Source: Mansonella perstans
Taxonomy: Eukaryota; Nematoda; Chromadorea; Rhabditida; Onchocercidae
Assembly: GCA_037074765.1 (NCBI GenBank)
Contig: JBAMDO010000078.1
Span: 166,380-230,379, forward strand
DNA: 64,000 bases
Reading direction: 5' to 3'
Shown here in pieces: positions 25,473 through 39,011 of the stretch. The notes below the pieces were generated by a model, which worked only from the letters and a program-made list of their open reading frames with translations, was not told the origin of the DNA and searched no databases. Position 1 is the stretch's first letter; every line of letters begins with the position of its first letter. Both the position numbers and the translations under genes were made by a program.

Positions 25473-27492
25473 AGCTGCTTTCTGATTGGCGTGTGGTGTA
25501 CGTCAATTCAAATTAGGTAGGCTGTAAGTTTCTTCGGACGGTTCCCATGTACACATGTTAAAATAGATCTTAATGAAATGTTGCTTAGGATGAGATGATG
25601 TGTCTAGGACTGTTGAATGCCTGTACTCCTCTACCTGTTCACTTGTAACGGCCAAGCTGTGCTTTCTTGATTGACATTCCTGTCACTTTCATCATATCCT
25701 TCTATTTTGAGGAAAAATGATGTGAGTAAGCGTACTGTTTGTGGTTTTTTATTTTATTTTTGAGTTTGGATGTTTCTAGCGTTCTGGATGCAGTTACACA
25801 CTGAAGAGCCAAAGATAGAACAGTGAGTTGGAGTTCCGTAGGTCCGATCTAAGGCTTGATTTTAGCCACTGATAAGTAACTTAATGTCATAAATTTTTCA
25901 AGGAATGTTCACTGCACTTTAAACTTATGACACCATTAGCTTGTCGAATAGTCATGGTAAATCTGGGACCATTTTCAGTTATAATTTGTGCATAGAACTT
26001 TTCGAGAACGTTTTAAATTTACGTTTCACACAACTGTTTTCAGGTGTGCTCTTAAGGAGCTTATTTTATAGTAGGCCAGAAGAAGCTTGAGTGATCAGCG
26101 TTTTGAATGTAATAATAGTGCGAAGAAATCGCAGAACGAAATTTTTTTAAAAAAAAAAGCCTTTCGAGGTCATGGAAACTGATTTTTACATATAATAAGT
26201 TCTATATGAATTTTGAAATTCCCGTTTTTAAAAAGTAAATTTGCATTTGGAAAGTCGTGTGCGATAATATTAAAAGCTAAATATCATTAATTTTCGCATC
26301 AAATATTTTTTTGCGGTTTCGCAACATTTTCAGTGATAAACTTTCTTGATTTACAATATTTTTCGACCATAATGCAGAAATTTCACTGCTCATATTTCAA
26401 AAATACATATTTTGGAAAAAAACCTTTTTGCAATTCTCGATTTTTTGATAATTTAGAATAAATTTTTTTTTTCCTTGTTATTTCTTTCACATTGAAACAC
26501 ACAGATATGGAGTCGGCTTGATTTATCGTTGAATTAGGACAGGTCAGATGGCAGGAAACATGGGTCCCGGAAACTAAAGAGTTGTGAAGTATAACTGACG
26601 TGAAAAGCATTTTAGCTTTCTGTGGGAAATATTCGGAGATGAGGGGTTGTATATTATTCGAACTGAAGAGCCAGTGAGCCAATATAAAGGAAAACTGCAA
26701 AGATATGTTACCGCTTGAAGGATGGATGTTATCTATTTGTGGTTCCTGCTTCGAGTAGAAATCCTGATATCTGGGGTTTCTGGATTTTAATTGTTATTAC
26801 GATTTTCAAAAAGATGTTTTTTGTGCAGCGGAATAAAAAATGGTTATCGTATATGTGGATTGGTATTGCACTGCGTATGATATACATCTAGTGAGCAGGT
26901 CTCTACTCCAAAAGTCGGCATGTTCGTGTGCTTTGTTCTACGGTTCGTTTTGGAACCTGGTCGATAAGATTGCCGAAGAAGACTTAGCGATTTTATAAAA
27001 TCAGTTTCCGAATTAAGGGTTCCAAAATCCCGAAGGAAACGCTCACAAACAATTTATGAGTTGGAATTCCTAGTACCACGAGATTTTGTTTTTGGTGGTG
27101 TTTAAATAACGGCACAGGAAAAGCCAGTCAACCTTATTAAACTTAATTACTCCGATAAACTCGTTTAACGAAGGTTAAGTGTTCAGTCAAGGGACGTGGG
27201 ATTACAAGTGAAAGTGCGGAGGGGAAATCCATATCTTCCTCATTAATGCTAGCAGTATTGGAGTAAAGCATCGAGTCGATATGTATTTAAATCGCAAGGT
27301 CTGTGACTGAAATACCATCTCAATTTGGAAGTGTAAGTCTTTGAGGAGTTTGTGTGAATTAGATTCCGAAGTTCAAATAGAATTTGTATATGACAATTTT
27401 TTATAGTGAACTTGGAAAAATTAAAATCATATAGAGAAAAAAACCGGATTACATATACTCGTAAAAGCAGGACTATATCATCTGTGAATATT

Positions 27493-30400
27493 CTACGAAA
27501 GCATATGAATCGCTGATGGTGCAACCACAAAATCACTGGCGATATAAATGGCATTATCAATAAGTTGGATATGTGGATTTATTATATTCACAGGAAGACT
27601 CGATGTTGGTAGCGATAATTCCACACCTCTACTGAGCTGTTGATTAGCTGCCTGAAATAGCATCGGATTTTGGAACTGTAAAGTTGTTAAAAAAAGAAAA
27701 GTGTATGATGGATCAATCAATCTGTACAGGTGTAAATGTGAAAGTGCCATAAATTTAGCAGGAAATACCTTTAAAATCATGTCTTTAGCTAAACTGGCCA
27801 AATTGTCATATGCCTCCTGTTGTAGTCCTAGTGTTTGATCTCGATCCATCAATCTTAACACGGGCAGTGATGCATTTGCAATAATTCGATGACCCATTAT
27901 TCGAACCATTAAATCAACAAATGCTATCACTGTTATGGTACCAACTCGTACATTAGTCTTATCCAAATAAATGTCAACAAATAATACCAAATCTAATTGT
28001 ATACTGCCTGAAAATAAGCCCGGATTTTAAAGTTTTTGGAAATTGAAAATTGGAAGGATTCATATGTAATACCAACTGGCGCAATAATATTACCTCCACT
28101 ACGTCTACTAATCTTCATTGAAGGTGCTCGTGCTGAATGAATTAAAAGGGCTAGTGTCCTGTTCGGGTATTTCTCTCTGATGGCTGGTATGATGTCACCC
28201 AAACAAATACCAAGATCAGCCAGATCACCCAGATTTCCCAGATTATTATTACTCGAATCACCATTGATAATCGCTTGACGCTTGCTACGTTGCTGATAAA
28301 TATAACGACGACGAAGTTGACTCAAACGTAACAGCCGAAATAATAGTGCTTTGTTTTCGAGCTCTTCCTGCAATATTTCCACCAATTTCAATTATTTGAA
28401 TGTGAGCTGACACAAATATATGAAAATGAGTTGGAAATACAGTAGTACATATCTTTACTAATTATCCATGCAAATGCATGACTGTGTGATTTACTTTCCA
28501 ATTGAAATTTTGAATTCAAAGATTTTTTAGGTTAGGAAAGTAGATCTATGGTTATGGTAAGGAATGATTAATGAATATTTTTATATATTGGCTACGGAAA
28601 GGAATGATTAATGAATATTTTTCATTATTTAAAAAAAATGAACGGATATACAAACTCCTGAATAATCGTTGCTGACATCACATGTTGTTGTTAATAATGC
28701 TCCAATGCTGGGCATCTCTGGCCCAATGCGGAATGATAGAAAGTTGGCTCTAAAAAGACTTACCTATCAAATCCCCGGTCAGAAGGTATCAGACAAACAG
28801 TCATAATAGATATAAAAACTATTTTACAACTTAATACTTTAAAATGTGCTTAATACTGATGCATCGGAAAAATCTTGATGTTTTTCCTTTTTATATTAAA
28901 TCCGCCGCAGCTCTTTTAGTTGAAAACGTTACAAAAAATACTTGTGCATCCAGTACAGAAGAGAGTTGATGGTGAAATCGCTAATCAGAACTTCAATCAT
29001 TGATGATCCTACTAATGTAGGCCATTGCATTGGAAATGGGCCGAACGGAGTACCGCCACGTCCATTAGGACTGAATTCGCCATTCAAGTCTATGTTATAA
29101 TCATAGGATGTTGCATAAGATTGTAGCAGTTGAGTCGTTAATACTAGATTTGCCACTTTCCTCTACAAAAGAATTTGAAATATTGAAGTTTTAAATTATG
29201 GTAGTTTTAGAATATGATTTGGTTGAAACATTACAGAATTGCTGAAGCGAAACAATAGGTAATGTCGACGTCTGTCTGATCAGAAAATTGAAATGGAGTT
29301 ATAACAAATCTTTACTTTTATTTTTAATTAATAATAGCTCCTTTCTGATGATTTTACTGATATAGGCCATTGCATTGGATATGGACTGAATGGAGTACCG
29401 CTATGTTCATTATATCTACCTATCAGTAAAGTTATGCTGGCTAACGAAGCTAGAATGTTAGATGAAATAAAAAGTACCAGGTCAAGCTGCTGTTTAATAA
29501 GACTGTCAATAGTACCAAATAAATCGTTAGAAGCATCAGAAGGACATCCAATACATGGATCACTACTTCCTCCTCTTAAATTACCAGCATTCCTGATAAC
29601 TTGATATACACCATTTGATTTGTAACCATCCGGGAATCTGTTATGTCCTTTGGAGAGCGGTCCAACAATCGGTATACCACGCACTGCCATGTTAAATTTA
29701 TCAGCTGATGGTATGTATTGTCCAGAAGCTGAAACTAGTTTTGAATTGTGGTTCGGAAATGATGCTGAATGAAACGATGATTTCTGAGCTGCTTTTTGTT
29801 GACGCTGCTGCCATAACTGCTGCTGCCGTAATTGTTGAGCGTACAAATCAGACGGTACTGGGGAACGCACAACAGTTTGCTGTGATCGCTGTTTGGATGG
29901 ATGGACAGTTTTAGACGACAAGCTTTCAAATTCGGCTACTCCTGGTTTCTTTTTTGCAAAAGAAAGCGCAAGAGTACTGTTAATCTGAAAAGCAAATCGG
30001 TGCAATTATATTTTTGAAATAATTTCGAAGTCCGCGCCTTATCATCTTGCTTACTTTGTTTGCACAAAAATTTAACTGGCAAATGAGTGTACCCGCAATC
30101 GTCTGTTTTTATATCTAAAAGCGAATTAAACGTCGAAATATCTAATATTTGCTAGCAAAAATAAAGTGAGCTTGCTATTAATAGATGAACTAGATCTGAA
30201 AAGGAAGGATATTTCTAAACAAATGGATACTCATTATTAGTTCATATAAATTAAACAAATATCACACCTTTGGCGTTGATTGACTGAAAAACTGTGCATT
30301 ACCTCCCACCGCTAATCCATTGCCAGCGAAAGATTTTACAGTTCCATTACCAACTCGTCTGTCACTATCAGTTCTAAATAATTGCTCCCTTTTTGTTCTC

Positions 30401-33400
30401 TTTCTTCTATTGCTTTGGAACTTCGGTTGTGTTCGTTGCGCAACTACATCGATTGGAGTAGAAGCTACAGCCTCGACATTACGATTCTTAGAGCCTGTAA
30501 TTCCACCGATAGCACGGTTGAACGTTGGAGATGGCAGATTTCTTGGAGGTGAAGCACCCCAAGCGTTATGGCTTGGCGGTAATTTTGTCGTTGTTAGACG
30601 TGCTTGACACTGTGGTGAGCGACACTGAAATATTAATAGTGAAAAATGACTTTTGTTTGTATCTCTTTCTCTTGTATTTAAAACGTATTACTTCGCTTTA
30701 CACGTATCATACCTTTTACATTTCGAGTACATTCGAAATCTGATGTTTAATTTTTTCGTTATGTGCAAGCTTAAAAACTGAAGCTGCCAAATTAAGTCAA
30801 AATACGAGTAAAAAAAAATTTGAATTATCTGCACCTCATTCTGAAAAAATCTTATGATCTGGTCTTTGAGTTGCATTAATTTGTTGTAAAGATAACTCCA
30901 ATTTTTCTTATTGCTTTACTTTCCTATTTAAACATGAAACACTATCATTTATTGATCTAATATATCTGATTCCTTCATTTAGCTGTTATTTTATCATTTG
31001 TCATCCTAAAAATTTAGCTTTGAATGATTCGAATCTTGGACGGACATCTTTTTTAGCTTTCCATTTCAGTGTACTTGCTTCTCTCACTATCAGCTTTTCT
31101 TTTCTTTTTCAACATTGAAAACGTTATTTATTTCAATACAAAATATTCAGTCACTAACATGAGCTGGTATTGATCCTCCAAGAAATTCTCTGAACAAGGT
31201 TGCTATGTGTATAAAGGAAACTGATTGTGGTATACGAGCTAACATAGGATTGATCCGCTCATTGAATATCTCTGGTAACATCGCACAAATCCGAGCCGGT
31301 GTGGTAGAACGTACTCGTCTAGAAATCTCTTGCTGAAAGTCAGTTACTGTTTTCTTTCGCGAAATATAAATTCATTTCTTCCAGCTATCTTTTAAATTTA
31401 CAACTGTTATTTTATTATTTTCCAAAAAAGGATTTTATTTTCCGAGAAACTGAAACCATTTCCTCATTTAACAAATCTTACTCGGTAAAACAAATTTGCT
31501 AGGTCACCCAAAATACCACCACATTGAATGCACACATCGGCAAATGGTATTTCTATATCACATCCGTATAAAACCACTTGAGGTGTTCCAGACAATGAAT
31601 GCTCTAACTTCAAGGTTATGGTGGCTGATACCTGAAAGACTGATAATCAGTAAACAATTGAGCTGACAAACTAAAAAGAGTAAATTAGAACTAGAAAACT
31701 GAAGTGGCGCATTATTCCAATACAAGAGAAGTTTAAAATGAAGGATTCAGTACTCGGAATAACAAATAGATGGATAAATTATATTTTATGAACTGAATAA
31801 ATATCATTCGAAGAATCATCAAAATATTGAGTGCTTATTGCATTAAAAATTGCACAGTATGCAACAAAGGAGAAAAATTAGATCATGAAATTATGAATCA
31901 GTCAATGCTTGATCAACAAGACATTACAAGTATGATTATGTTATTGCTTAATCCCAGACTATAAATACTTTTGTATGCATTGTAATATGAAGCTGAACTA
32001 ACGTGGTAGAAGTTAGCATGAACGATCCCAAAAAGCTGGATAGGTAGCACGATTCTGGCAATACCGTCCAAGTTACCTGTCACTCTGCAACATTATCATT
32101 ATTTTCCTCATATTTGAGTCACTAACTTTTGAATTATATCGGCAAAATCAACAAGCCAATTTCATATTATTGTGGTGACGAATTCTATTTAAACAGAAAA
32201 GCTAAGCATGTAATACTGCAATACAAATCAAGATTTCAAAATTTCAAGGATTTATTATTAAAAGGTTTGCAGTCTTTTACCCAATGTCCAAATCTTCGAC
32301 ATTAAGAACAATGAACTTTGGTGGTGCTGGATAAATATTCAGACACTGCGGCGGGCGGTAGTTCGAAACGTGTATATTACATATCTTTACTTGAGCTGAG
32401 ATCTGAAGTATCTTTGGAGATTATAATGTCGTGACACGTGTCAAAATTAATTAAGTGCTATACATATATTTACTGATATTATTCATATCTAAATTTAAAT
32501 TAAATAATGATTTTTGAAAGCACCTCTTCAATTTGTTCTTGTATATCCGGTAACTCCAAATATACGATTTCACGATCAAGAATTTGACTTAGCAAGGCAT
32601 TCATGTACTGAAAAGTACGCTGGTTGACACGGATTTTGACGCCTGGTCTCCCGCGATGTCCAAGAAGAAGAATTGGGTTAAAATCCGTTGACACACCCAT
32701 CTTACTTATTATTTCACCACTTTTGCCAAGAGCACCATAGTAACGAACATCTCTCCTTAAACAATATAACATTGTTAATTTCCAGAAGGCAGTTTGGTTC
32801 AATTTCTGCCAATGAAACCATTAAAAAATTGCAGTGGTTTCGTGTAATTTTTCTAAAGTTTAAAAATTGGTTTTATTTTATGAAGAAATTTTTGACTTTC
32901 TGGGACTGAAAAGTGCAAACCTAATAGTGAAAGAGTTATAGCATTACGGAAAACTTACCTTGGTTGAGCTATTGTACCACCACCAGCCTGAATGTAAGCA
33001 AAGCTAGTTGGAAGTGCAGCGACATTGTTCGAGAAACCGGCAGCTCTCGATCGCCTCACCATCTCACTAACAGGTTTCTGAACTTTTAACACACTACTAT
33101 TTTTGAGCGCATTGTCGAATAATTGTTGCACTTCAATTTCAGTGCCGCTTATTCTGTTGCATTTCCAAACGACGATTTCCAGAATTAGGATAAAAGAAGA
33201 AAATAGCTGGAATCAAAATTATTATGAAAATCAACTTTGTTAATTGTTTTAATTGTGGGATAAATTATTTGATGATGTAACCGATGTCTACATAAACACT
33301 TATCAAGCTTTTTCAGATTTTTCCAACTCTCTAAACTAAGAATTCTTAGTGTAAAGTTTTAAAATGTTTAAAAGTTTTTAACTCAATTCAAATGACCAGT

Positions 33401-33657
33401 GGTTGGCTGCACGAATAGTTTTGAGTAAGAAATGCTCTGATCTAATTTTGACTACGGATAGACCTCATAGTGTAGGGATTGATCAGTCTTATCTGAACTG
33501 AAGAAAAACTCCAGTATCAAACTTTGCTTTTAAACTACGTTTAAAGAACAGAAACAAGAAAAGTATTTCACTTCTGACTTATGCAGTTAGAAGTGTTTGT
33601 AAATTAAAATTATATATTTACAAGGTGACGATATTCAGGGTAATTAGGGTAAGCCAT
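27493..33657 (-). CDS. BPI/LBP/CETP-family lipid-binding protein with large internal insert
   Basis: Member of the bactericidal/permeability-increasing and lipid-transfer protein family, expected to bind lipid in a two-barrel fold outside the cytosol. Exons in transcript order: 33622-33657, 32959-33206, 32524-32755, 32281-32402, 32003-32084, 31482-31631, 31159-31332, 30268-30624, 29478-29984, 28942-29162, 28656-28749, 28094-28367, 27769-28007, 27493-27675. All phases agree, giving 972 aa. The start is tentative: MAYPNYPEYRHL then a hydrophobic LFSSFILILEIVVW. N-barrel: GRPGVKIRVNQRTFQYMN, then the disulphide pair in YGCDIEIPFADVC. The family motif before the second barrel is GGTPFGPFPMQWP (compare the PPPFAPPVMEFP region in mammalian BPI). 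C-barrel end: LSRGVELSLPTSSL. Exons 30268-30624 and 29478-29984 insert about 280 Ser/Gln/Arg-rich residues, including RRKR, so the protein is nearly twice the usual 450-490 aa. Confidence 0.9.
28559..28622. repeat. Direct repeat, about 24 bp, period 40
   Basis: AAGGAATGATTAATGAATAT + TTTT occurs at 28559 and again at 28599, in the intron between BPI exons 28656-28749 and 28094-28367. A small local duplication. Confidence 0.8.
29340..29445 (-). pseudogene. Decayed duplicate of a BPI exon inside an intron
   Basis: Within the intron 29163-29477, the minus strand encodes SGTPFSPYPMQWP, a near copy of RGGTPFGPFPMQWP in the functional exon 28942-29162. DNA identity is high across this core (GCGGTACTCC…CCAATGCAATGGCCTA) and persists into the following Ser-Ser codons. 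The downstream half of the exon is gone; the frame ends at a stop after KSSERSYY, and no donor follows. Read-through from exon 29478-29984 stays open into it, so a truncated alternative protein is possible. Confidence 0.75.
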
Positions 33658-36600
33658 GAATTCATATTTATCGAAAATTAGTTTATCGAACGTTTTTGTG
33701 TACTTAAATTAAAATTCCAGGTCATAAATATATAAATTTAATTTATTTTCAATAAATGGTCAATTTCAAACCAGCCTTTGGTTTTCAAAATATTCCAATA
33801 GCATCATTTTATTCTTAGAAGTTTTTGTAACTTAATTCAAACTGTGCTGGCAAATCTTATTATGTCCACTTCACTTTCAGCATTCAAACCCTTACAAAAC
33901 AGTTTTTTGTTTTTTAGCAATAAATGGGATTTCTATCGTAATTATTATCCAGTTGGGATGAAATAGCAGGAAAAGTTTGCCTGTTTCTTTAACTATCTTT
34001 GATAGAGCATTTTATACGATGAGATTAAATGTCGTTGTGAATAAAAGAACCGGTTCGCTGTCTCCAAAAAAAAAAAAACAAACAGGAAAATGTCCACTCT
34101 TTCAATGAACAAGCTTGGTAAATAAAGGCATTGTTTGCGATAATTACATTATTTGTATGCATTACTTTTTGTGAACATTTTTGTGCTTACAATTATTTTA
34201 CACTTTTATACATTTCTCATGCATTCTTGTTTATAATTTACCATTAAATTCTTCATGAACACAAGTGTTGAAAAGCAGGTAAAATTCATCGCGAAGGACA
34301 AGTTTTAGCCCACATAGAGCTGTGTAATTTTTGTCATTTGCATAATTCTCAAGAAATATATCAATTTGTTGCCACTATGGCCAACCATTAATAATTCATG
34401 TCGTACGAAAATTTTGTGTGCAAGTAATTTGCGATAATTTTTCTGTGATTTTATTTATTATAAGAAAAATATGTTCATTATATCCTTATCTTTATAGTTA
34501 GCATTTGAGAAGAATTTGATAGCTTTAAAATTACTCTTTTCAAAATTAGCAAATCAATTTTTCAAAATATTAACTTTTTTTTTACTACGAAAAGCATTTC
34601 AAGTAACCTACATATGTCCTGTTTTGTTGAAACATTCTGGAAAGTAGTGGACGGACTCTGAAATAAAATATAAATTTTTACGGTATGAAAAACACTGAAA
34701 ATACGTTTCGCATAAAAGAAGCGAAGTTCGTGTTAAATTGTAATAAAAATGTACCGAAATAGTTGCATTCTATTGAATCGAGAAAAATAAAGAATTTCTC
34801 TGAATCAATCATTTTTTACAATTTCAATCTCTACTGCTAGAATTGCAATCAATCTAAATTTTAAATCACTGAAAAAGCTATAAAAAAATTATAAAATTAA
34901 AATGGAAGAAACGTAAGAAAAGTGGAAAAACTACACGTTATCAAATGCAATCCACAACTACAGTGTTACAATATATTATTAAATTCAGAGAAGTAATATG
35001 CAATGTTTACTTTATTTCCTTTTATTTCCATATTTCACGAAATTACAAACTACGTGTTGTAAGGAATCCTTATTTTAAACAAATTAATTCGTGAAATCTG
35101 ATGGCTATAGTTTTAAATTGAATTTTACTAGATCACAACTAATAAGTAGCACACAGAAATTCAGGTCACCAAGTAGACACTGCAGAAGCTTCTGTAATGC
35201 TTTCAGTGTTTGGATAACATTGTATAAAGCTGTCGTGCAGTTTGAAATGAAAAGAAGAAAACAAATTTTCATTATCCTGCATACATCCGTGAGCTGTTGA
35301 AGTAATTCGAAATTTGATTGAATTCGTATGTGTACCAAACTGTGACGAAATTGTAGCATATATGAGGTAGACAGTGCAATAGAAAGTTAGATAAAAGCGA
35401 ATAGAAGAACTGGGTTGACCATGAAGAAAGTGAAGGAAAAGGTAATGCAGGTTTAACTAACCAGACATGTGTCCACTACTCACCGTTATTTATGAAATAT
35501 CCTTTGGGTATAATTAGATGAGATTACATTAGTGAATCATTATTCTTTGTCATGGGACTAATCTCATGAAAATTTCTTTAAATAACACTTAATATTTCTT
35601 CAGAATGACCCAAGTAAATTTTGCTTTAATCTTTAGTTTTTATTTCTAACATCCAGTTTTAAAACAATTTTTTTTTTTAGTAGCAAAATTATGCAAAATG
35701 GTTATAGGCAAGTGACAGAGCAAAAAGTGATTCCTAGGGAATCTATGATCAGAGATTTGTGGGGAAAAAAGCTTTTACTAGACATAATGAAAGAATAATC
35801 TCTCATAACAGTTTTTGGCTACAATAATCGCTTCTCAAGGAAGTAGTAATGCTTGAAGTTTGTTGTAGCACAAACAAACCACATTATAGGATTTCTTTTT
35901 CATGACAGTAAAAGGAAAGCAGAAAAGAGTGGACTGTGAAATTGTCATTTCTTGCAAAACTCTTATATTAGTGGAAACCAAACATAGCTGTGACGATATC
36001 ATCTTCCGGTTTGATGCCTAACTTGAAGATGGCGCAAAAGGTTCTTTCCCTGTTCTCTCCAATTCTTTTAACTTTTAACAGACTTTTGCGCAATATATTA
36101 TGATAAAGGAAGACTGGATTCGTGAAATGTAATGAAGAAGTTATGAGATATCACAGAATCGAAGAGAATAAGACAGTTGGAAAAAGAATTTGTCACATCA
36201 CAAGAATAAGAATGTGGAACATTGGTAGACATCAAAATCGCCGGATCATTGAAGTATAGGAATTATTTGGTTGGTCATCTAGCAATATTCTTTACGTTTG
36301 TTTTTGTTTTGCGATTTTGTGATATCATTTTTTTATATCAGAGAAAAGATTGGTCTCCATTATAATTTTTTTTTAATTGAAGCAATTTTTAGAGATTTTT
36401 CATTTACATTTCTTTTTCCTCAGATTAATTTTCTACCAGAAATTAAAGAAAAAAAATTATGATGGAGTTCAAGTCTGCGCAATCATTACGGATGTGCAGA
36501 TGTGAAATATCTGAAAAAAAAAAAAATAGATGACTTGGAAAAAAACAGATGATAAATACCAGTGGAAGAAAAAGAAGTTATAAACAAAGTGATTTCTAAT

Positions 36601-39011
36601 AGGACAGCAAAATAATGGATGTGCTGTTTTACACTAGTATTACTCTCAATATCTCATATGATAAATACTGAGCACTTGTTTTTTTGCTGTATATATAAAA
36701 GAAGCTTAAAAGAGACATAAGATTATGTCAAACACAACAAGATGACCTCTAATCTCAACTCTACTTAGTAGATTTATAATAGAGCAGCAAAACAATAGAT
36801 GTGCTATCCTACACCGGTATTACTCTCAATTCATTTAAATACTTCTGGATTGATTCAATTAATTATAGCCACTAATGAAGCCAATTTATAGCGTTGTATT
36901 GGATGTCGTCTGAAGGTAATGAATGAAATATATCAAAGTTGCTTGAAACAAGAATGAGAGAATTATATTAGAAGTAAAAGAAATTGGTGAAATTGTTCAA
37001 CGTTGAAAAGAAAGAAATTCTGGTGACAACACTAATTATTAGCTCGCTGAAAAATTTCCATGGCATTCAAGTTAATCATTTAAGTTATCAGATATGATGC
37101 ATTTCGATTTTAAACTACATGGTAGAACAGTGCTACAAGTTCTCTTCAGTTAACTCGGTCAATTACGAATATTTCCTTTGACAACAATAAGTATTTTATC
37201 AGAGCAAGATTTACTGACAAAAAGAAAAAAGGGAGAAAAGTAACAACGGAAGTGACATTCTAACTGAATGATTTTAAAAAATGGTAAAAAAAAAATGATG
37301 CGACTAGGAAAATAATCCGAACGAACGATTTATAAGACTAACTTCAAAGACAAATATAGAAAAAGAAAAACACGATAGAAAAACTTGTTCCACTCGATGG
37401 ACATCACTTGTATCATTACGGAAGGCATAATCAGGTTATTGTTGAAGCTTTTATCATATTTTCTCTTGTAATTTTTGACCATTTTTTTCAACAGCAATCC
37501 ACTTATTTTGTCTATTTGCTTTGCTGACTTACTGATCCTCCTGAATAATCTAATCGAAACAGAAAGCACTATTTAAAGAAGCAGTTCAGAAGTTTTAATT
37601 CACTGTGGAAGACTCATATTATTTCCAATCTCGTTGATTTAGCTGATCGCTTAACAAGTTGGTTTTTTCATAATTCAGACAAATAAACCCAATGTTGTAT
37701 TTCAAATTAAAGCAGAAAGTGCTACAATAAATCTTTGAATCTCGCAACACATTGCTATTTTCTTTTGAATTTACTTTCAAAATACTTATCCAACATTGCT
37801 TAAATTTTGCTGTTGATTACGTATAATGTGAAACATAAATGAAGTGGTATCATAAAATAGCCTTTTAACATCCATATCAACAAACAATCACTATTCCGGT
37901 TTCTTCAAATCCGATTGTAATCAAAATTTCAGTTCCACAAGATCTTGTTTCCCCTATATTTATCACATTTTCTATATTTTAAAACGGTTTTGTCCGCCAT
38001 GAATTCCGATTTGTTCCTTTATTATCTTTGAATGTATTAATTTTTTGAATGTATTTTTTTTTAAAAAAAAAAAGTATTAACCGAAAAAGACTTCCAGCAT
38101 TATAAATCGGGTTCTCTGTCTCTTTTTTTCGTTCTTCCTGTTTAACTTCAATTTCATACGATCACTACTTCTCTGAATAACTTTCACAAAATTGTTTTGC
38201 ATCAAAATGATCCTAAAGCTAGAAACACTGAACATGAAAAATAGAAGTTGTTAACACGATCAGAAACATGAGTGCCAGCACTGCTGGTTGTGACTGTGTA
38301 GCATATATCTTCACATAGCGATGATACATTATCAGACATCCACTACAATCAGAAGGATTTGCGTCTCTGCATGCAAATTCACGTAAACTTACATTTTTCT
38401 TCAGCGACTTACTTTTGATAATTTATTTCCATCAGAAAATTTTATCCAATTTTTGCGATTTTGTTTAATTTTTGATATTTTCCATAGAAAAAATTATACT
38501 GTTATAAAATGATCTCATACTAGGTCAGAGTATTCTATACATTTGAGAAGTACTTATTTATTTCATAATTTAAAGTACTCGGTCGAGTAAATTTTATTTG
38601 AATACAGGCTCGAATATCGAGTACTTCATAATCACTACTTAATACAGACCCAGACACAATTGTACCTCGGTCTTAAAGTATTAAGACTCCTGTGAGATTC
38701 TTCGTTGCACGGCAGCTAAAGCATATGAAAAAAAGCGATAAATAAAATTAAAAGCTTTTTTTTCATTCAGCAAGTTTAATTTTGACATACCATTAAAAAA
38801 CTGTCGCAGAACTTCTATGATTACACAGAAATGACCGCAATTTAATCCATTGATAGAAGTCACTTTAGTGAGAAAAAACATTCTTTGAATAAGGAAAATA
38901 GATAATGAAAAACAATCAAACAAATGGCACATAAAAGAGTGAAGATTACAATAAATTACACAGTGACTTATAACAAAATGATAGGAAAAAAAAATTCGTA
39001 TTTAAAATCTA
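33658..39011. other. Interval between the BPI-like and LZTS-like genes, no supported gene
   Basis: AT-rich with many homopolymer runs. Overlapping open frames at 35091-35359 on both strands and 38681-38932 (-) lack splice context and domains. The minus-strand piece at 38219-38366 is listed separately. The BPI-like promoter should lie at the left end; I see no distinctive element. Confidence 0.45.
38219..38366 (-). other. Possible terminal exon with CxxC and hydrophobic tail
   Basis: After a TGCAG acceptor at 38367, a 49-codon frame runs to TAG at 38219. It has DCSGC near the start and a hydrophobic run PAVLALMFLIVLTTSIF close to the C-terminus, like a tail anchor. It needs an upstream exon ending in phase 2. 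The strong donor at 39093 in the LZTS-like gene is phase 0, so I could not join them. Chance is a real alternative. Confidence 0.25.

Larger units (their letters stand above)
21200..27100 (+). other. Roughly 6-kb block with strong G-over-C skew on the + strand, no supported gene
   Basis: By eye, G clearly exceeds C on the + strand in almost every line (for example 22321-22440 and 24361-24420), while the sequence left of 20 kb shows no such bias. The minus strand is therefore A/C-rich and carries several longer open frames (23173-23559, 128 codons; 26383-26700, 105 codons; 24885-25109, 74 codons). I see no domain, start context or splice chain in them. Candidates are a decayed mobile element, non-coding transcription with strand-biased mutation, or unusual intergenic DNA. 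Tandem repeats inside it are listed separately. Confidence 0.45.

Noticed and set aside
21200..27100. Reverse transcriptase or integrase remnant
   Set aside because: I looked for YxDD-type and zinc-knuckle signatures by eye and found none, so I describe the block only by composition.
29708..29929. Two further open frames over the BPI insert exon
   Set aside because: Shadows of the Gln/Ser-rich coding sequence; the exon chain in the real frame has consistent phases.
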